DNA of 64,000 bases from Anthoceros angustus (GCA_010909165.1 MU008224.1:59444-123443), one strand, 5' to 3'. Positions 45,517 to 57,175 are shown, numbered from the stretch's first letter. Made by a program: numbers and translations. Notes: generated by a model not told the origin, from the sequence alone.

Positions 45517-48500
45517 TTAAGAAGGAACCGCTGATACTTCCGTTTCCATCTTCACTTCATCTAGCTCTTCTGTACACAAGGACACAAAGTAAGAAAAATT
45601 GCAGTAACAGAATGGGGAACCCATTTACCGTGAGGAAGATGGCCAACCTTGAGGAGCGTTAGCCTCCTCCTGCAGTTGTTGGACTGGTTCTGGTGCCTTG
45701 GCATCCGTCAAGGATGAGGGAGTGGCCATGAGCAACTTCTGTTCGGTGAGACATGAGGCCAATCAGATTCTGTCACCAGGTCTCTGGTGTAGGCAAGGGC
45801 CGACAAGTGGACGAAGAAAAGATGGACACAGGAGCATAAACACAAATGTTCACTTACAAGATATTGCTCATACTCTGCAGGCGGGCTGACAGCTGCAGAT
45901 TGATCCACAGAAGCAGCCTCAGAGCCCAGCTTCGCTTTCTGCTCCTCAGCTCTTTTGGTCTGCAGCTTCAGTGCCCGAGCAGCCTTTCTCTCTTGCTTTC
46001 TGAGTTCTCTCAGCTTTTCAGCAGCAGCAACGTCTGCCAGCTTCCTCCTGACAACAAATGTAAACTAGCCCCAAGTATGTGAGGCCACATGCTTTGAAAA
46101 GCATGAGAAGCAGTGCAAACAAGCTGGAAACTTAAGATTTGACTGACATACTATGTCGTTAAGCTGGGGGAGAACAGGGACCTAGTAAGGTGTGAGTGGG
46201 CTGCCTGCGAAAACCCAGACTTGTAGCAGAAAAGCAAACCCCTCACGGGTTTGCTGTCAATTGTTGCTTCCAACGTGTAGCCATAATGAAACACATCGGT
46301 CACCTTTGCTTCAAACATCCTTTCTTGCCCAGGCCTTCCATCACAAGGAGAAGTAACCTCTCCCCCTGCCACAACCACGCTGTCCCACATCACTTCCACT
46401 CCGTTGGTATAATGAAGTGGGTTCAACTTCACATCATTAGGCCATGCCTCCCCAATACTGCACAAAGGGGGAGAGAGAAGGCAGCATACCAGGTAAGCCA
46501 ACAGAAGCGGTGGCCGCTGGTACAAAGAGCACACTTCTGTCATCTACATCACACACCTCCTTACCCTTTTCACACTCCACCACGGCATCTCCTTGCCTTC
46601 TCCTTTTCAGCTCCTTTTTTAGGGACATCTTCTCTGGTTTCGGCTCATCTTCTGCATCCTCCATCTTCAGCTCTGCTGATCGACAGGGACGGGGATTGTA
46701 CCAGCATAATGATTGACTGAGAACCCCAATGCTATTCGGAAATGGTGTACACGTGTTTATAAAAGACAGTACCTGTTTCCAAGTAGTACATGTCATCCAG
46801 AGCTTCCAGCGTCTCATTGCAGCCACCAAGAAAAATCAAAATGCCCTTCTCAGGATCAGCTGTATCCCCTGCTAGTGAAAAGCGTGGTGAGGGCCCAACC
46901 CCTGTTGTTACAGCCTTTGTCCAGACTCCCGAATCTACAAGAAGAGAGCCAATTTCAGCAGTCTACCAATAACGCCCTTTTGCCTAGTTGAAACAGGGAC
47001 CACACAAAATGTTCATAACACCAAACAACCCTACTGCCAGCAAAGACCTTGGTGAAAACAGTGCACTGAAGTAGAATGTTCAAGCAAGAAACTTACCAAG
47101 ACTCAGGACATGCAAGTCGTCAAAAAGCTTGCGATCGTCAGTGAACCCACCAAATACAAATAGGTGCTTCCCCAAGGATATGGACGTGTGACCAGCGCGT
47201 GGTACTAACTTTTGACCAGTTGTTCTTAGCTCTTTCCATTGCAAAGTGTCTGCATGAACCACAGCAGCCCTTCAGTACGGGCAATCAGGACATGGACACC
47301 ATGACATTACTTGCCCTATACATGCCTGAATATTTATTCCCTGCCGAATGAGCTCTCACCTGTGTCAAGCATGTGCACATCCGACAAGTGACAGTTGGAG
47401 GCGTCTTCACCCCCTAGAACAACAAACTTGTTTTTCCAGGCTGAACAGGTATGGCTGTCTCTGGGTGCAGGAGGAGATCCTCCTGTTGTGACCTTCGTCC
47501 AAACATAAGTTACTGGTAAGAGGACGCACAAAGTCTTATGTTAATTTGGAGATCTATCAAACATAGTTACTTTCGAGCTCTATCATGATAATCATGTGAG
47601 CCAAAGTCCTGTAGCTTCTTGTACCAGCACAGACTAGAAAGACAACAACTGTGGTAAGTCTACAAACCAGTATCAAGGGTGTAGAGGTCATTGAAGTATG
47701 TTTCCTCTGGATCATCAGCTGTTCTGCCACACCCTCCAAATACATAAAGCTTCTGCCCTATAAGCGCAGCACTGTGGCCCTCCCTCGCAGCAGGGCCCTC
47801 GCCCTTTGTTTTTGGCCTTGACCAAGTGTTTGTTACTGACATGTACAGTATTGTTAGAAAGACATCAGGAAATGGTAGTACCAACCATGGCGGCCCTAGG
47901 AAACCAAAATGCAGCCTGCTGAACGGCCAAAGTAATTTCACCGAGATGTCTGCATTTCACAGGAAAAGAAAACAGTGTCCGTGGATGAGAGCAGAAACAC
48001 ACTTGTATCAAAGATATGTAAGTCCTTGAGAGGATTCGTCCCATCTGTTCCGCCGAAAACAAATAAATTTGAGTTCACGGTTGTGCAACTGTGACTGTCC
48101 CTTGGGGACGGCGCAGTCCCCTTCACCGTGGGCTTCGTCCATGTCTCTCTAGCTGTCGACAGCAATGCAATAACTCAGAGACGCATAAATTGCTCTTCCG
48201 CTGAGCTACGTAGCGGAGACGGTGCTCTGAAAAGATGAAAGACGCAGCAAAGAGATCTAGCACAGCACTAAGGGCAGATTGCGCAGTTGTCTTGAGTAGA
48301 AAAAACCAACATCCGGTGGTTTCAACTGAGACGGGGAAGAAGGTCCACGTAAAGAAGGCGTACCCGTATCGAAAACATGTATATCATTGGTCTGGGAATC
48401 ATTCTTGCCGTAGCCACCGAAAACATAAATGAAGCGTCCGTTCTTCACAGAATTGCAAGTGTGACCCCACTTCTTCCCTGGACCAGCTCCTCCACCTTTC

Positions 48501-48571
48501 CTACCGGGGGACTTTTTCCCGTCTGGCTGATCCCTTGCCTTCAATTTTACCTTCACTCTCTCCCACTTCAT
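45517..48571 (-). CDS. Kelch-repeat (beta-propeller) protein with coiled-coil tail, about 595 aa
   Basis: Exons on the minus strand: 48364-48571, 48003-48152, 47668-47835, 47360-47512, 47097-47249, 46773-46934, 46215-46675, 45858-46047, 45648-45738, 45517-45569. The first six each hold about one kelch unit, all joined in phase 1: FIYVFGGYGKNDSQTNDIHV, LFVFGGTDGTNPLKDLHIFD, LYVFGGCGRTADD, FVVLGGEDASNCHLSDVHML, LFVFGGFTDDRKLFDDLHVL and LIFLGGCNETLEALDDMYYL. Next comes a plant-specific C-terminal domain (MFEAKVTDVFHYGYTLEATI, KPVRGLLFCYK) and a Lys/Glu-rich coiled coil (AAEKLRELRKQERKAARALK). It matches conserved plant kelch proteins of unknown biochemical role, probably protein-interaction scaffolds. 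Within 46215-46675 the frame shifts once near 46445-46490, by one base, at or near a CCCCC or GGGG run. A 30-bp intron is too short to explain this, so a sequencing error or a real mutation is likely. Confidence 0.82.
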
Positions 48572-49387
48572 TTCGGCCAGGGGCAGCGATGCTGCTGCTC
48601 ACAAGATGCGGGAATGGGCGAAGGTCGAGAAGCGGAGACCTGTGTGAAAGAGAATAGGAGGGAGAGGACGGCCCAGTGTGTGGAAGGCTGCTGTCGGCAG
48701 CCAGTGCCCAGTGCAGAGCAAATTCAAACCACAGGCTGACTTGCCGGAGTACTGGAGGAGGGAAAAGCAAGAGAAACTCACTGGGCTCAATGAGGGCAAC
48801 ACAATGTGCCAGTGGAGAGAGAAAAGAAAGTGTGGCCGCCTGGCCAGGCGAACGCGCGGTATGATCAAAGACCGTCATTAATACATTAATAAGGCACCCG
48901 GCGCACGGCCAGCGGGTTCGCCTATGTGCCTATTTCCACCATCGGCCTTCGGTCACCTGGCCACAGTCGAGGCCCCTTCCCTATACTGTGATGACATGAC
49001 ACTGAGAATATCGGACTTCCTCAGGTGAACACGCACACTTAATTCCTCGCCTCGCGTCTTTTATACTAGTCAAATCAAGAACGAAAAATTGCAGTTCACA
49101 CACTGGATAAGGACGACTAGCTCCTCTTGTTTAATGAGTCCGAGATGGTATATTTCCGTAGCTGCCTTTTCATACTACGTCCTGGAATGCTTCGGAAACC
49201 TTTCCTCACAACTTCCATTCCAACCAAACAACCAGTGCAGACGTTTGTGTAAGGACGGCTAGATCCCCTTGTTTCATGAGTCAGATGCCATAGTTCTGTC
49301 TCTGCCTACTCATACTGTATGTTCTGCAATGCTTTGGAGATCCTTTCTCATGACTTCCATTCCAACCACGCTACCTCCACGGGTAGT
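48572..49387. other. Kelch promoter and PRP38 3' region with duplicated segment
   Basis: Two diverged direct repeats of about 115-120 bp lie at 49109-49225 and 49252-49370, 143 bp apart (aaggacgactagctcctctt versus aaggacggctagatcccctt; both end in cttccattccaacca). They are just downstream of the PRP38 stop codon and may be transcribed in its 3' UTR. No gene otherwise. Confidence 0.6.
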
Positions 49388-51441
49388 TCAAGGCCGCAAA
49401 GGTTTCAACCCAAGAGCAGCCCGCAACCTGTTAGCCTCCGCAATTTCCGGATCTGGATGGTCGGTTCCATCTGCTGCAGGCTCCTTCTTCTCCTTGTCCT
49501 TCTCTTTCACCTTTCTCTCCTTCTTCTTCTTCCTCCTTTCTTCATCATCATGAGATGTCCGATGCTCACCCTCCTCCATGGGACCTTCATCGTCTGTCCG
49601 TCTCTTGTGCTTGCTCCCAGGACTAATGCTACGGTGCCTCTTTTTCCTCTCGGGAATTGGAGATAAGGATCGTAATTCACGATTTCGTTCCCTACGCTCC
49701 CTGCTCTTGCTTCTACTACGAGGAGACCTGCTTCTCCTTCTATCCCTGTCCCGATGCCGATCTCTGTCATGGTCGCGGTCCCTTCTATGGTAATCTCGTT
49801 CCCTGTCCCTGTCCCTGTCACGCTCCCTAAGCTCACGGTCCCGATCTCTTTCTCGGCAGTAGTCTCTTCCTCTGTCTCGCTCTCTTTCCCTATCCCTCTC
49901 CCTTTCCCTTTCTCTTTCCCTCTCTCTTTCCCTATCCCTATCCCTGTCCCTATCTCTATCTCTGTCCCTCTCTCGATCTCTGTCTCGATCCCTTTCACGG
50001 TCCCTGTCCCGATCCCGATCGCGATCTCTGTCTCTGTCTCTGTCCCTGCAACAAGGATGTTCAGCTTTTACGTAATCAGGATAAACACAGGCATGAAGGG
50101 AGAAAGTTCAAAACAGTCATCCACCATCACCTGTAATCACGATAGCGATCCCTGTCTCTATCCCTTTCGCGATCCCTCTCCTTCACTGGGCTCCGGCTTC
50201 TTCGCCGCTCCTGATCAAGGAAAAAAAACAACAATGATGATGCAAGCAAAGGTAGAGATACAAAATTGTATTGGGTCCAAGAAAACATACTTTGTCAATG
50301 TCCAAGGCCTCCATTGCCTGAGCAGGCACCTCTTCCTCCTCTTTCTCATCCTCCTCTTCAAAGTCATCCTCTAATGCACTCCTCCTTGGCTCCAGAAGAG
50401 CAGTACTTTCTAGAGTCCACCTGAATCAGGTCTGTGACATGAGTACCGACATAAGAGCCCAGGACATCCATAAATGGTAAGAACGAGGCTGCACATTGCC
50501 TATGCCTCCTAAAACCCATAGGGGGGCAAGAAGAAGAGTTACCTTTTTGGAACACGTGGCAAGGAGATGTCGCAGCAGTAATCTCTGGTCAAAAGCTCAT
50601 CAATGTACTCATCCACATGGCTGAGCGTGTAACCTGAGCATAAGCAAACCAGTCAGCTGGGGTCCTCAACGGTATTAAACAGGTGAAAAGAAACCATTCA
50701 CAGCTAGCTACCCATCAGTCCCAAGAAACTCGGCACTGTGAACTAGCATTCTCGATAAGAAAACTTACTCCCATCCGACATCTTGCACCGCAACTTGCGG
50801 TAGTCATTATACAAGGGCTCCAGGTACTGATAAACATCCGTAGGTTTTCCAACTAGCCGTAGATAAAAGGCACCTAGAATCCTAACGTACCTGCAACCAT
50901 GAGAACCAACGACGACTTCAGACCAGCCTCAAATCAGCATACGCAGCTTCACTTTGCTACTAATACATGTCCCCCCGCCTTACTTGTAGTCTTCATTCTT
51001 GATGAACTCGACAACAATCTCCTTCTCAGGTTGAATCTGAAGCATCTTAAGGGTGAGACACATAAAAGGAGTCGCCTTCCGGTTGCCTCCAAATGTACCA
51101 CCGTAATGATCCAGCTCCATAGCTTTGTCGACAAGCGTTTCAGCTGAAACAATGCCAAAACAATCAAGAGAGGAAAAACCCTAATTGTAGCTAACAAGCT
51201 TCAGCCTCCAGCACACAGACAGCTCTTAGCCCCGAATGCTAGCACAGTCCCGCAACACACGACGAGGAGAACAAGACCTCATTCCGCAGAAGGAAAAAAC
51301 AGAAATGGCACCTGTGAGTCCGAAACACTGCTCCTTCCAGTATGTGTTCTGGTAGATTTTAGACCGTAAGATTTTCTCCACGAGGTTCTGAGGATTGGTG
51401 CCATGCACGCTGCGAGCCGTGGGATCGGTGCGGTTTGCCAT
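49388..51441 (-). CDS. PRP38: Pre-mRNA-splicing factor 38 (PRP38A type), 7 exons, 456 aa
   Basis: Spliceosome protein of the B complex, needed for activation of the U4/U6.U5 tri-snRNP. Exons on the minus strand: 51312-51441, 50984-51143, 50769-50890, 50543-50633, 50291-50420, 50131-50210, 49388-50045, all with GT-AG introns and consistent phases. The PRP38 domain starts at the N-terminus with MANRTDPTARSVHGTNPQNL and VEKILRSKIYQNTYWKEQCF, then ETLVDKAMELDHYGGTFGG, LKMLQIQPEKEIVVEFIK and LGAFYLRLVGKPTDVYQYLE, to ISLPRVPKRWTLE at about residue 180. Acidic residues follow, then a long Arg-Asp/Arg-Glu alternating tail (exons 6-7) and a conserved C-terminal EANRLRAALGLKPLRP. The RD/RE tail is encoded by a tract of GAYAGR-type codons that also stays open in other frames. 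Family and structure are very secure. Confidence 0.96.
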
Positions 51442-52136
51442 CCCAGCGGCCCAACCCCGCACCAATGGCTCCGGGCCAGTGTAAGTGCCGCCCCAGGTCC
51501 ACAATCAGGCATGCGGAATTATGAACGTATGTTCAAATTTTCACCTTAGTTCGCGGCAATCGTCAGGTATGCCTAAGGAGGTGTCGGTAACTAGCTAATA
51601 TAGCTAGCTATCCTATGTCCTTATACCTACGTAGGTTCCTAGCTAATATAGCTATACATTAGACCTACATAAGTTCCTTTGCTGATCATGTAAAATCCCT
51701 GTATGCATGGACGAACCAATATTAAAGCTTATGTGTCCTTCCTAGAACAAGAGCGGAGATAGGCTCTTGTGTTCCTTGGGATAGAAGGATTTAAAAGAAT
51801 TGACTAGAAAGCTTGGCCGATTCGTTTGTCAAGCAAGGATGCCTGCAAGCCCCTGAAACCGTCGTTGAGGAAGGTCATAAAAGAAGGGAAGAGCTACTTT
51901 TCTTCCGTTAATAACATGTCTCTAGCTTGTCTCAGGGACACTTGAAGAAGTGTCTTTGAGACAAGCTAGAGACATGTTGTTAACGGAAGCAAGAAAGTCC
52001 TCCAAAAAACGCTTGTCGTGAAGCAAGAAACGCAAGGCTAGAGCAGAATCAAGCAAAGCTCAGCTCTCCAAAAACACCGCCGGTGAGGATTCCTCCAAGT
52101 AAACCAAACTAGTTCCCCCATAAGCTACTGGCAAGG
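51442..52136. other. PRP38 upstream region and hairpin-bearing spacer
   Basis: 51442-51540 is presumably the 5' UTR and promoter of PRP38. At 51590-51680 the word ctagctaatatagcta recurs. The 88-nt hairpin at 51902-51989 is listed separately. No gene seen. Confidence 0.4.
51902..51989 (+). repeat. 88-nt hairpin, 42-nt arms with 4-nt loop
   Basis: Arms 51902-51943 and 51948-51989 pair over 42 positions with three mismatches in DNA. In a plus-strand RNA all three become G-U wobbles (T opposite G near 51911; GG opposite TT near 51936-51937). Pairing continues outside the arms (acttt ... aaagt) past a small bulge. It could be a young miRNA-like locus or a foldback MITE. Confidence 0.85.
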
Positions 52137-52691
52137 ATGCTTGCCGACATGCCAGATTGCCTGCTGGACACTCAAAAGCCCCCTGGGCCTAGAATGTCTC
52201 CCAAGACACCCATGATCTTCTTGTTTAACTGCATGTTCATTGTCACTCGTTGCGAGGGAGACACTCATAACAGAGCATTTTGGGTTGCACAGGTTGTAAG
52301 TGTGCACCTGAACTCTGCAGACCCTTTCTTACGTGTGCATTGGTGGAGAACAGAGCACACAGATGCTTACGAGGGCAAGTATGTTGGAGAATACGTCTGT
52401 AGAACGAATGGCGACCAAGCACCACCATCGAAAGGAAAAGGGGGAAAAAACTCAAGACCTCCTAACATCCAGACGCTCTTCGTTCGCAAAACAGTTATCG
52501 TCTATTATGGGTTCAAGTTGAACTCAAGGAAACATCTATATGCATCAGATAAGAAAGCAATTAGGGAGAAGTTGAGTGCCCTTCGTCCCCATCTGCAACC
52601 ATGCACTCCTGATGTCCAAGATGAAAGCGATGACAATGGTAACGAGGAGAAGGAGGTTAATGGAGAAGGTCTAGACTCTGGCAAAGAGTGA
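52137..52691 (+). CDS. Hypothetical protein, 184 aa, Tudor/BAH-like fragment possible
   Basis: Single-exon frame from ATG 52137 to TGA 52691. I do not recognise a family. Residues about 45-80 (FWVAQVVSVHLNSADPFLRV HWW) have the alternating hydrophobic pattern of small beta-barrel domains such as those next to BAH or Tudor modules, and the stretch is followed by a basic linker (PPSKGKGGKNSRPPN) and VIVYYGFKLNSRKHLYASDK. The last 30 residues are acidic (DESDDNGNEEKEVNGE). The codon pattern and lack of stops look coding. It lies between PRP38 and transposon-like ORFs, so it may be transposon-derived. Upstream exons cannot be excluded. Confidence 0.45.
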   Translation: MLADMPDCLLDTQKPPGPRMSPKTPMIFLFNCMFIVTRCEGDTHNRAFWVAQVVSVHLNSADPFLRVHWWRTEHTDAYEGKYVGEYVCRTNGDQAPPSKGKGGKNSRPPNIQTLFVRKTVIVYYGFKLNSRKHLYASDKKAIREKLSALRPHLQPCTPDVQDESDDNGNEEKEVNGEGLDSGKE

Positions 52692-52831
52692 TCAACCAGT
52701 CGTATTGCAGCAACTCCAATGTCGGACTTGCATTTCTGTATTTAGCGTATGCCCATGTAACGATTCTTACATATTGGGCGATCGTCTGTCAGTGAAGGTC
52801 ATATCTAATCATCGTGGCATAGGCTGGGGGG

Positions 52832-52997
52832 GCCGGCATGCCGGCACCCATTATTATCTTCGAACATAAGCCGTAGTCGTTTGCAGTAAGGGTTTCAATC
52901 AAACTTGTGCATTGTTTAGTGATCAAGCTTTGGCATTGTCATTGATTCGAACGTTTGTAGTCAAGACCACTAAAGAGTTGCGCGCCGGCATGCCGGC
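52832..52997. repeat. Two identical 14-bp palindromes GCCGGCATGCCGGC
   Basis: Perfect palindromes at 52832-52845 and 52984-52997, 152 bp apart, in moderately AT-rich sequence. The flanks also share cccat. They may be element ends or protein-binding sites; no adjacent gene clarifies this. Confidence 0.6.
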
Positions 52998-53489
52998 GCC
53001 CATATCCCTCGCCCGCACTGCGAGCTTCCCCACACTAAAAGACATAGTAAACCTCGATGAAGTGGAGCCGTGGCAAACCCTCAAGGATGGTATTCCGAAT
53101 CATGGGGAGGCTATCTTCCCCATGTTCCCATTCTCATAATTTAAACTTATCCATATTTCACCTTCCGTCACCCGCAGAAATGGCGAACATTATGGGTATT
53201 ACTTTTGGGAAAACTACTTGACCATGGAAGTCAATGACCATCGCTGAACACTAGAATACAACCGTATATGCTTAGGTCAGTATCTTAGACCCTATTTTTC
53301 CAAAAATTGGCGTTACCATAATGTGCAAAACCCCAATTCACTGCCCATCGAGAAGCCCCTTCCCCGTATATGTACCCTATAAGCCCCTTCTTGTATATTG
53401 AGCCACTTCAAATATTATGCTGTTCCAAGACCCCCACACAGCAACGCGCCGTACACGCGCCCGTGCTAAGGAGGAGAAGAAGGGCATGA
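52998..53489. other. Intergenic, no gene seen
   Basis: A short frame at 52912-53139 has no motif. No repeat or RNA is evident. Confidence 0.3.
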
Positions 53490-53724
53490 GCTCAACAAGG
53501 AGGCGGAAATCTGCCAGGCGACCAAGAGAAAGCGCAGGAGGAAATTGAGGAAGAAGAGAAGGGAGAAGAAGGTTGGGGCGCCCAAATTGCTATGGCAAGT
53601 ATAAGAGTCTGTTGGGAAATTGAGGTGAGCTTTCTCTTGCAAACTCACAGCGGGGAAAGTTGGGGTTTCGGAGGACGCCAAGGTGTAAGGGCTTCAGGAG
53701 GAGAGCAAGGACAAGGACCTTGGT

Positions 53725-54894
53725 GTGGAGAGCAGGAGCAAATCGCTGAGCAGGAGAAACGCCTGCAGGGGTAGGAGGCTGGCAAGTGCTGCAGAAATTG
53801 CAGGAGAAGCATCTCTTTTCTTCAATTTCGTGCAAGTACTAACCAAGGAGGCCATGACTAAGCCTACCATGACCAAGGGCAAGGAGGTGGCTGCCAAGGA
53901 TGGGGCGTCCACCAAGGGAGGTGGCGCAGGAGAGGAAAAGAAGTCTAAGGCAGGAGGTGCAGACTCCGGAAAGTGGAAATTTGACATGCCACTATTTACG
54001 TGCTATGCAGGCCAATTGTCCTCCAGGGACCTTTCATACTTTTGGCCTTGGGCAGCAGAAGAAAACATCCAGCTAGAGTGGGTGTATGGGAGGCATTGGT
54101 CTTACACCAACCTTGAGTTGATTGAGGAATGTTTTGCTAACTTGCAACAGACGGAAGAGGAATTGGCTGCCTTGCCGGATGGGAATGCACGGACGGATCC
54201 GCGATGGTGGATCGTCAGGAGCATACGACAAGTATATGGCAGGCCAGACAGCGAGGATAGCGGGATCACATTGATGGAAGGAACGAGTGGAGGCAAGCGT
54301 GCATCAATAGCGGACCTTCCCAAGGGAGCCCTCACACTCATGCAGGGGAGGATGAAGGCTAAAACCAAGAACGGTTGGCGGACGGACCAGATATTGGAGC
54401 CCAAGTGGAGATTGTTCACAAAGATTATTTTGGGCTTGGTAAGCAATCCGAGAGTGTCGTACTTCAGCACCACCTTCCTCCATTTTTTGTGGAAGATTAC
54501 TCAAGGAGCGAAGCTGGATTGGGGACTAATCATGTATGAAGCTTACATCTACCACCGGGAGAAGTTGCTGAAGCCCAACGCGTCGGATGAAGATAGTCCA
54601 CGGCCATGCTATCTTAGCACCTGTCTAGTACATCTTTGGGAAGTAGAGGGGCTGCTTACAAGTAAGGAGTTGGATGATTCCAAGCACCCCTTTAACGTTG
54701 TACATCTACAGCCAGGGAAGGGACATGGATTGCTTGGCGCGTTGCAGATGAAGGAGGTACCGGCAGCACCACCTGGGACATTGTTGCTGGAAGGAATCCC
54801 TCCAAAAGATAGGCCAGAGGATGCGCAAGAGGACCTGCAAGGAGAAGTTGTAGGGGGATTTGAAGTTTGGACATTGTACATCTTCCAACAATAA
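53725..54894 (+). mobile_element. Plant transposon-like ORF (389 codons open; 346 aa from first ATG)
   Basis: The frame is open from 53725; the first in-frame ATG is 53854, but the upstream part (SRSKSLSRRNACRGR) is conserved in the other copies and is probably coding, so an upstream exon or start is likely. Visible features: a Lys/Gly-rich linker, FDMPLFTCYAGQLSSRDLSY, WPWAAEENIQLEWVYGRHWS, then LEPKWRLFTKIILGLVSNPR and STTFLHFLWKITQGAKLDWG with LIMYEAYIY. The last block resembles the domain called putative plant transposon protein, found in many plant repeats of unknown mechanism. Partial copies lie inverted at 54895-56330 and at 57236-57800, which supports a repetitive element rather than a host gene. 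Confidence 0.6.
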
Positions 54895-56330
54895 TGTGTG
54901 GCTGTAGATGTACAATGTTGAAGGGGTGCTTGGAATCATCCAATTCCTTGCTTGTGAGCAGCCCCTCTACTTCCCATAGGTGTACCTGATAAGTGCTGAG
55001 ATAGCACGGCCGCAGACTCCCTTCATCTGATGCGTTAGGCTTCAGCAGCTTCTCCCGGTGGTAGGTGTAAGCTTCACATGATTAATCCCCAATCCGGCTT
55101 TGCTCTGAGTTATCTTCCACAAAAAATGCAGGAAGGTGGTGCTGAAGTATGATACCCTCTGATTGCTTACCAAGCCTAAGAGAATCTTCGTGAACAATCT
55201 CCACTTGGACTCCATTTGGTCCGTCCGCCAATCATTCTTGGTCTTGACCTTCATTCCCCCCTGCATGAGTGTGAGGGCTCCCTTGGGAAGGTCTGCTGTT
55301 GATGCTCGTTTTCCTCCACTCGTCTCTTCCATCAAGGTGATCCCACTATCCTCATGCACGCCATGCTATCTTAGCACTCTAGTGGATGTTCTCCTTCATC
55401 CGATCGTGGATCCGTCCGTGCGTTCGTGTTCGGCAAGACAGTCAATTCTTCCCCATTTGTTGCAGGTTAGCAAAACATTCTTCAATTAATTCAAGGTTGG
55501 TGTAAGACCAGTACCTCCCATACACCCACTCTAGCTGGATGTTCTCCCTTCGCCAATGCCTAAAGTCCAAGGTCTGGAGGATGAAGGAGGTACCGCAGCA
55601 CCACAGGACATTGTACATCTTCCAACAATAATGTGTGGCATGTCAAATTTCCACTTCCCGAGTCTGCACCTCCTGCCTTAGACTTTAATTCGTCCCTGCG
55701 CCACCTCCCTTGGTGGACGCCCCATCCTTGGTAGCCACCTCCTTGCCCTTGGTCGTGGTAGGTTTAGTCATGGCTTCCTTGGTGAGCTCCTGCACGAAAT
55801 TGAGGAAAAGGTGTGCTTCGCCTGCAATTCCTACATCACCTGCCAGTTTCCTACCCCAGTAGGCGTTTTTCCTTCTCAACGATTTGCTCCTGCTCACCAC
55901 GCCTAGGACCTTGTCCTTGCTCTCAACCACTTGGCCCTTACATCTTGGCGTCTTCAAACCCCAACTTCTCCTGTTGTGAGTTGCAAGAGAAAGCTCACAA
56001 CAATTGCACAACAGACTCTTATACTTGCCACAGCAATTTGGGAGCTCTCCTCTCGCGATTTCCTTGCAATCCTGCCATGCTCCACCCTCCTGGGCACCCT
56101 CACGAGCTTGGCAAGTGTTGGGTTGCGCCCCAACCTTCTTCTCCCTTCTCCTCTTCTCTTTTTCTTCTGCACTTCCCCTTGGCACCTGGCGGATTTCCGC
56201 CTCCTTGTTGAGCTCACGCCCTCCTTCTCCTTCTCAACACGGGCATGTGTACGGTGCGATGCTGTGTAGGAGCCTTAAGAAGCTCGCGATGTGGCGGCGC
56301 CTTCCTGCAGTGAGGCCGTCTCCTTGAGTT
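54895..56330 (-). mobile_element. Inverted partial copy of the transposon-like ORF
   Basis: The reverse complement matches 53490-54890 in blocks: DSGITLMEETSGGKRASTAD...KWRLFTKILLGLVSNQRVSY at 55042-55359, then SRSKSLRRKNAYWGRK and LTKEAMTKPTTTKGKEVA at 55685-56185. Between about 55360 and 55650 short pieces (cgccatgctatcttagcac, ggtaccgcagcaccac) appear in plus orientation, so the copy is scrambled. It begins almost at the stop codon of the sense ORF, giving a large foldback structure. Confidence 0.6.
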
Positions 56331-57037
56331 TCTGAGATGTGGCCTTCTGCAGACACCTGCAGCCACTTTTATAGATCACCCAAGGTTAGAAAAAGTAACT
56401 ACCATTCTATCCTACCCTTGGATTTGTGCCACGTGGCACCTATCCCAACATAGATGTTAGTTTCCTAATTCCCTTATACTAAAATACCATTTCCCCTATT
56501 TTCCTAATTTCTATTTACTGAAATTAGCCTCTAATTTCCTAATTACCTATTTTGGCCTATTTATCTAGTCCACTAAAAGACCCTATATATAGCAAGCCTA
56601 TCTTGCCTAAGACATAGGCTACCTTCCTTAGCAATCTCACTTGCTTTGGACCTGTTTCAAAACAAACTCACTTAAGCTAGTTGCCCAAACTTTTGCCTTC
56701 CACATATTGTCTCGAGTATTCCCCTTGCTTTATATAGTTGCCCATGCCCTGTATGAATCATGGTGCAGGTGGACACTTTCGTCGCCAATGGATTCCAATG
56801 CAGCAGATTGCTAAATACCATCAAGCATTTCCTTTCTCACAGGAGCAAATGTATGCTGTAACGAAGTACTTAATTTACTTCCAGTCTACTCACATGAAGC
56901 AAAACGCAAGTTCTGCCTAGTACAAGGTCAAAGCTAGTGACTACCTTCCTCCATTGCTCTGGCGAATAGTTGTGGTGCGCATACCCTAGACTGGGATGCA
57001 TGTCTGGGGTTGAATTTTTCTTGTACACTGGGTTGAC
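56331..57037. other. Flank of the inverted copy with a TATA-like word
   Basis: A minus-strand gctatatatagg at about 56583-56594 lies some 300 bp upstream of the inverted ORF and could be its promoter. The whole stretch is repeated at 57900-58540. No gene seen. Confidence 0.4.
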
Positions 57038-57175
57038 ACATACATACATACATATATACATACATACATACATACATACATACATACATACATACATACA
57101 TACATACATACATACATACATACATACATACATACATACATACATACATACATACACATGGTATGTATGTATGTG
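57038..57175. repeat. (CATA)n microsatellite, first copy
   Basis: About 30 near-perfect CATA units. Open YVCM or IHTY frames here are artefacts of the repeat. Confidence 0.95.

Noticed and set aside
49507-50374. Alternate frames over the PRP38 tail (Ile/Gly/Glu-rich and Ser/Pro/Val-rich)
   Set aside because: Shadows of the RD/RE-coding repeat; the RD/RE frame is joined in phase to the PRP38 domain.
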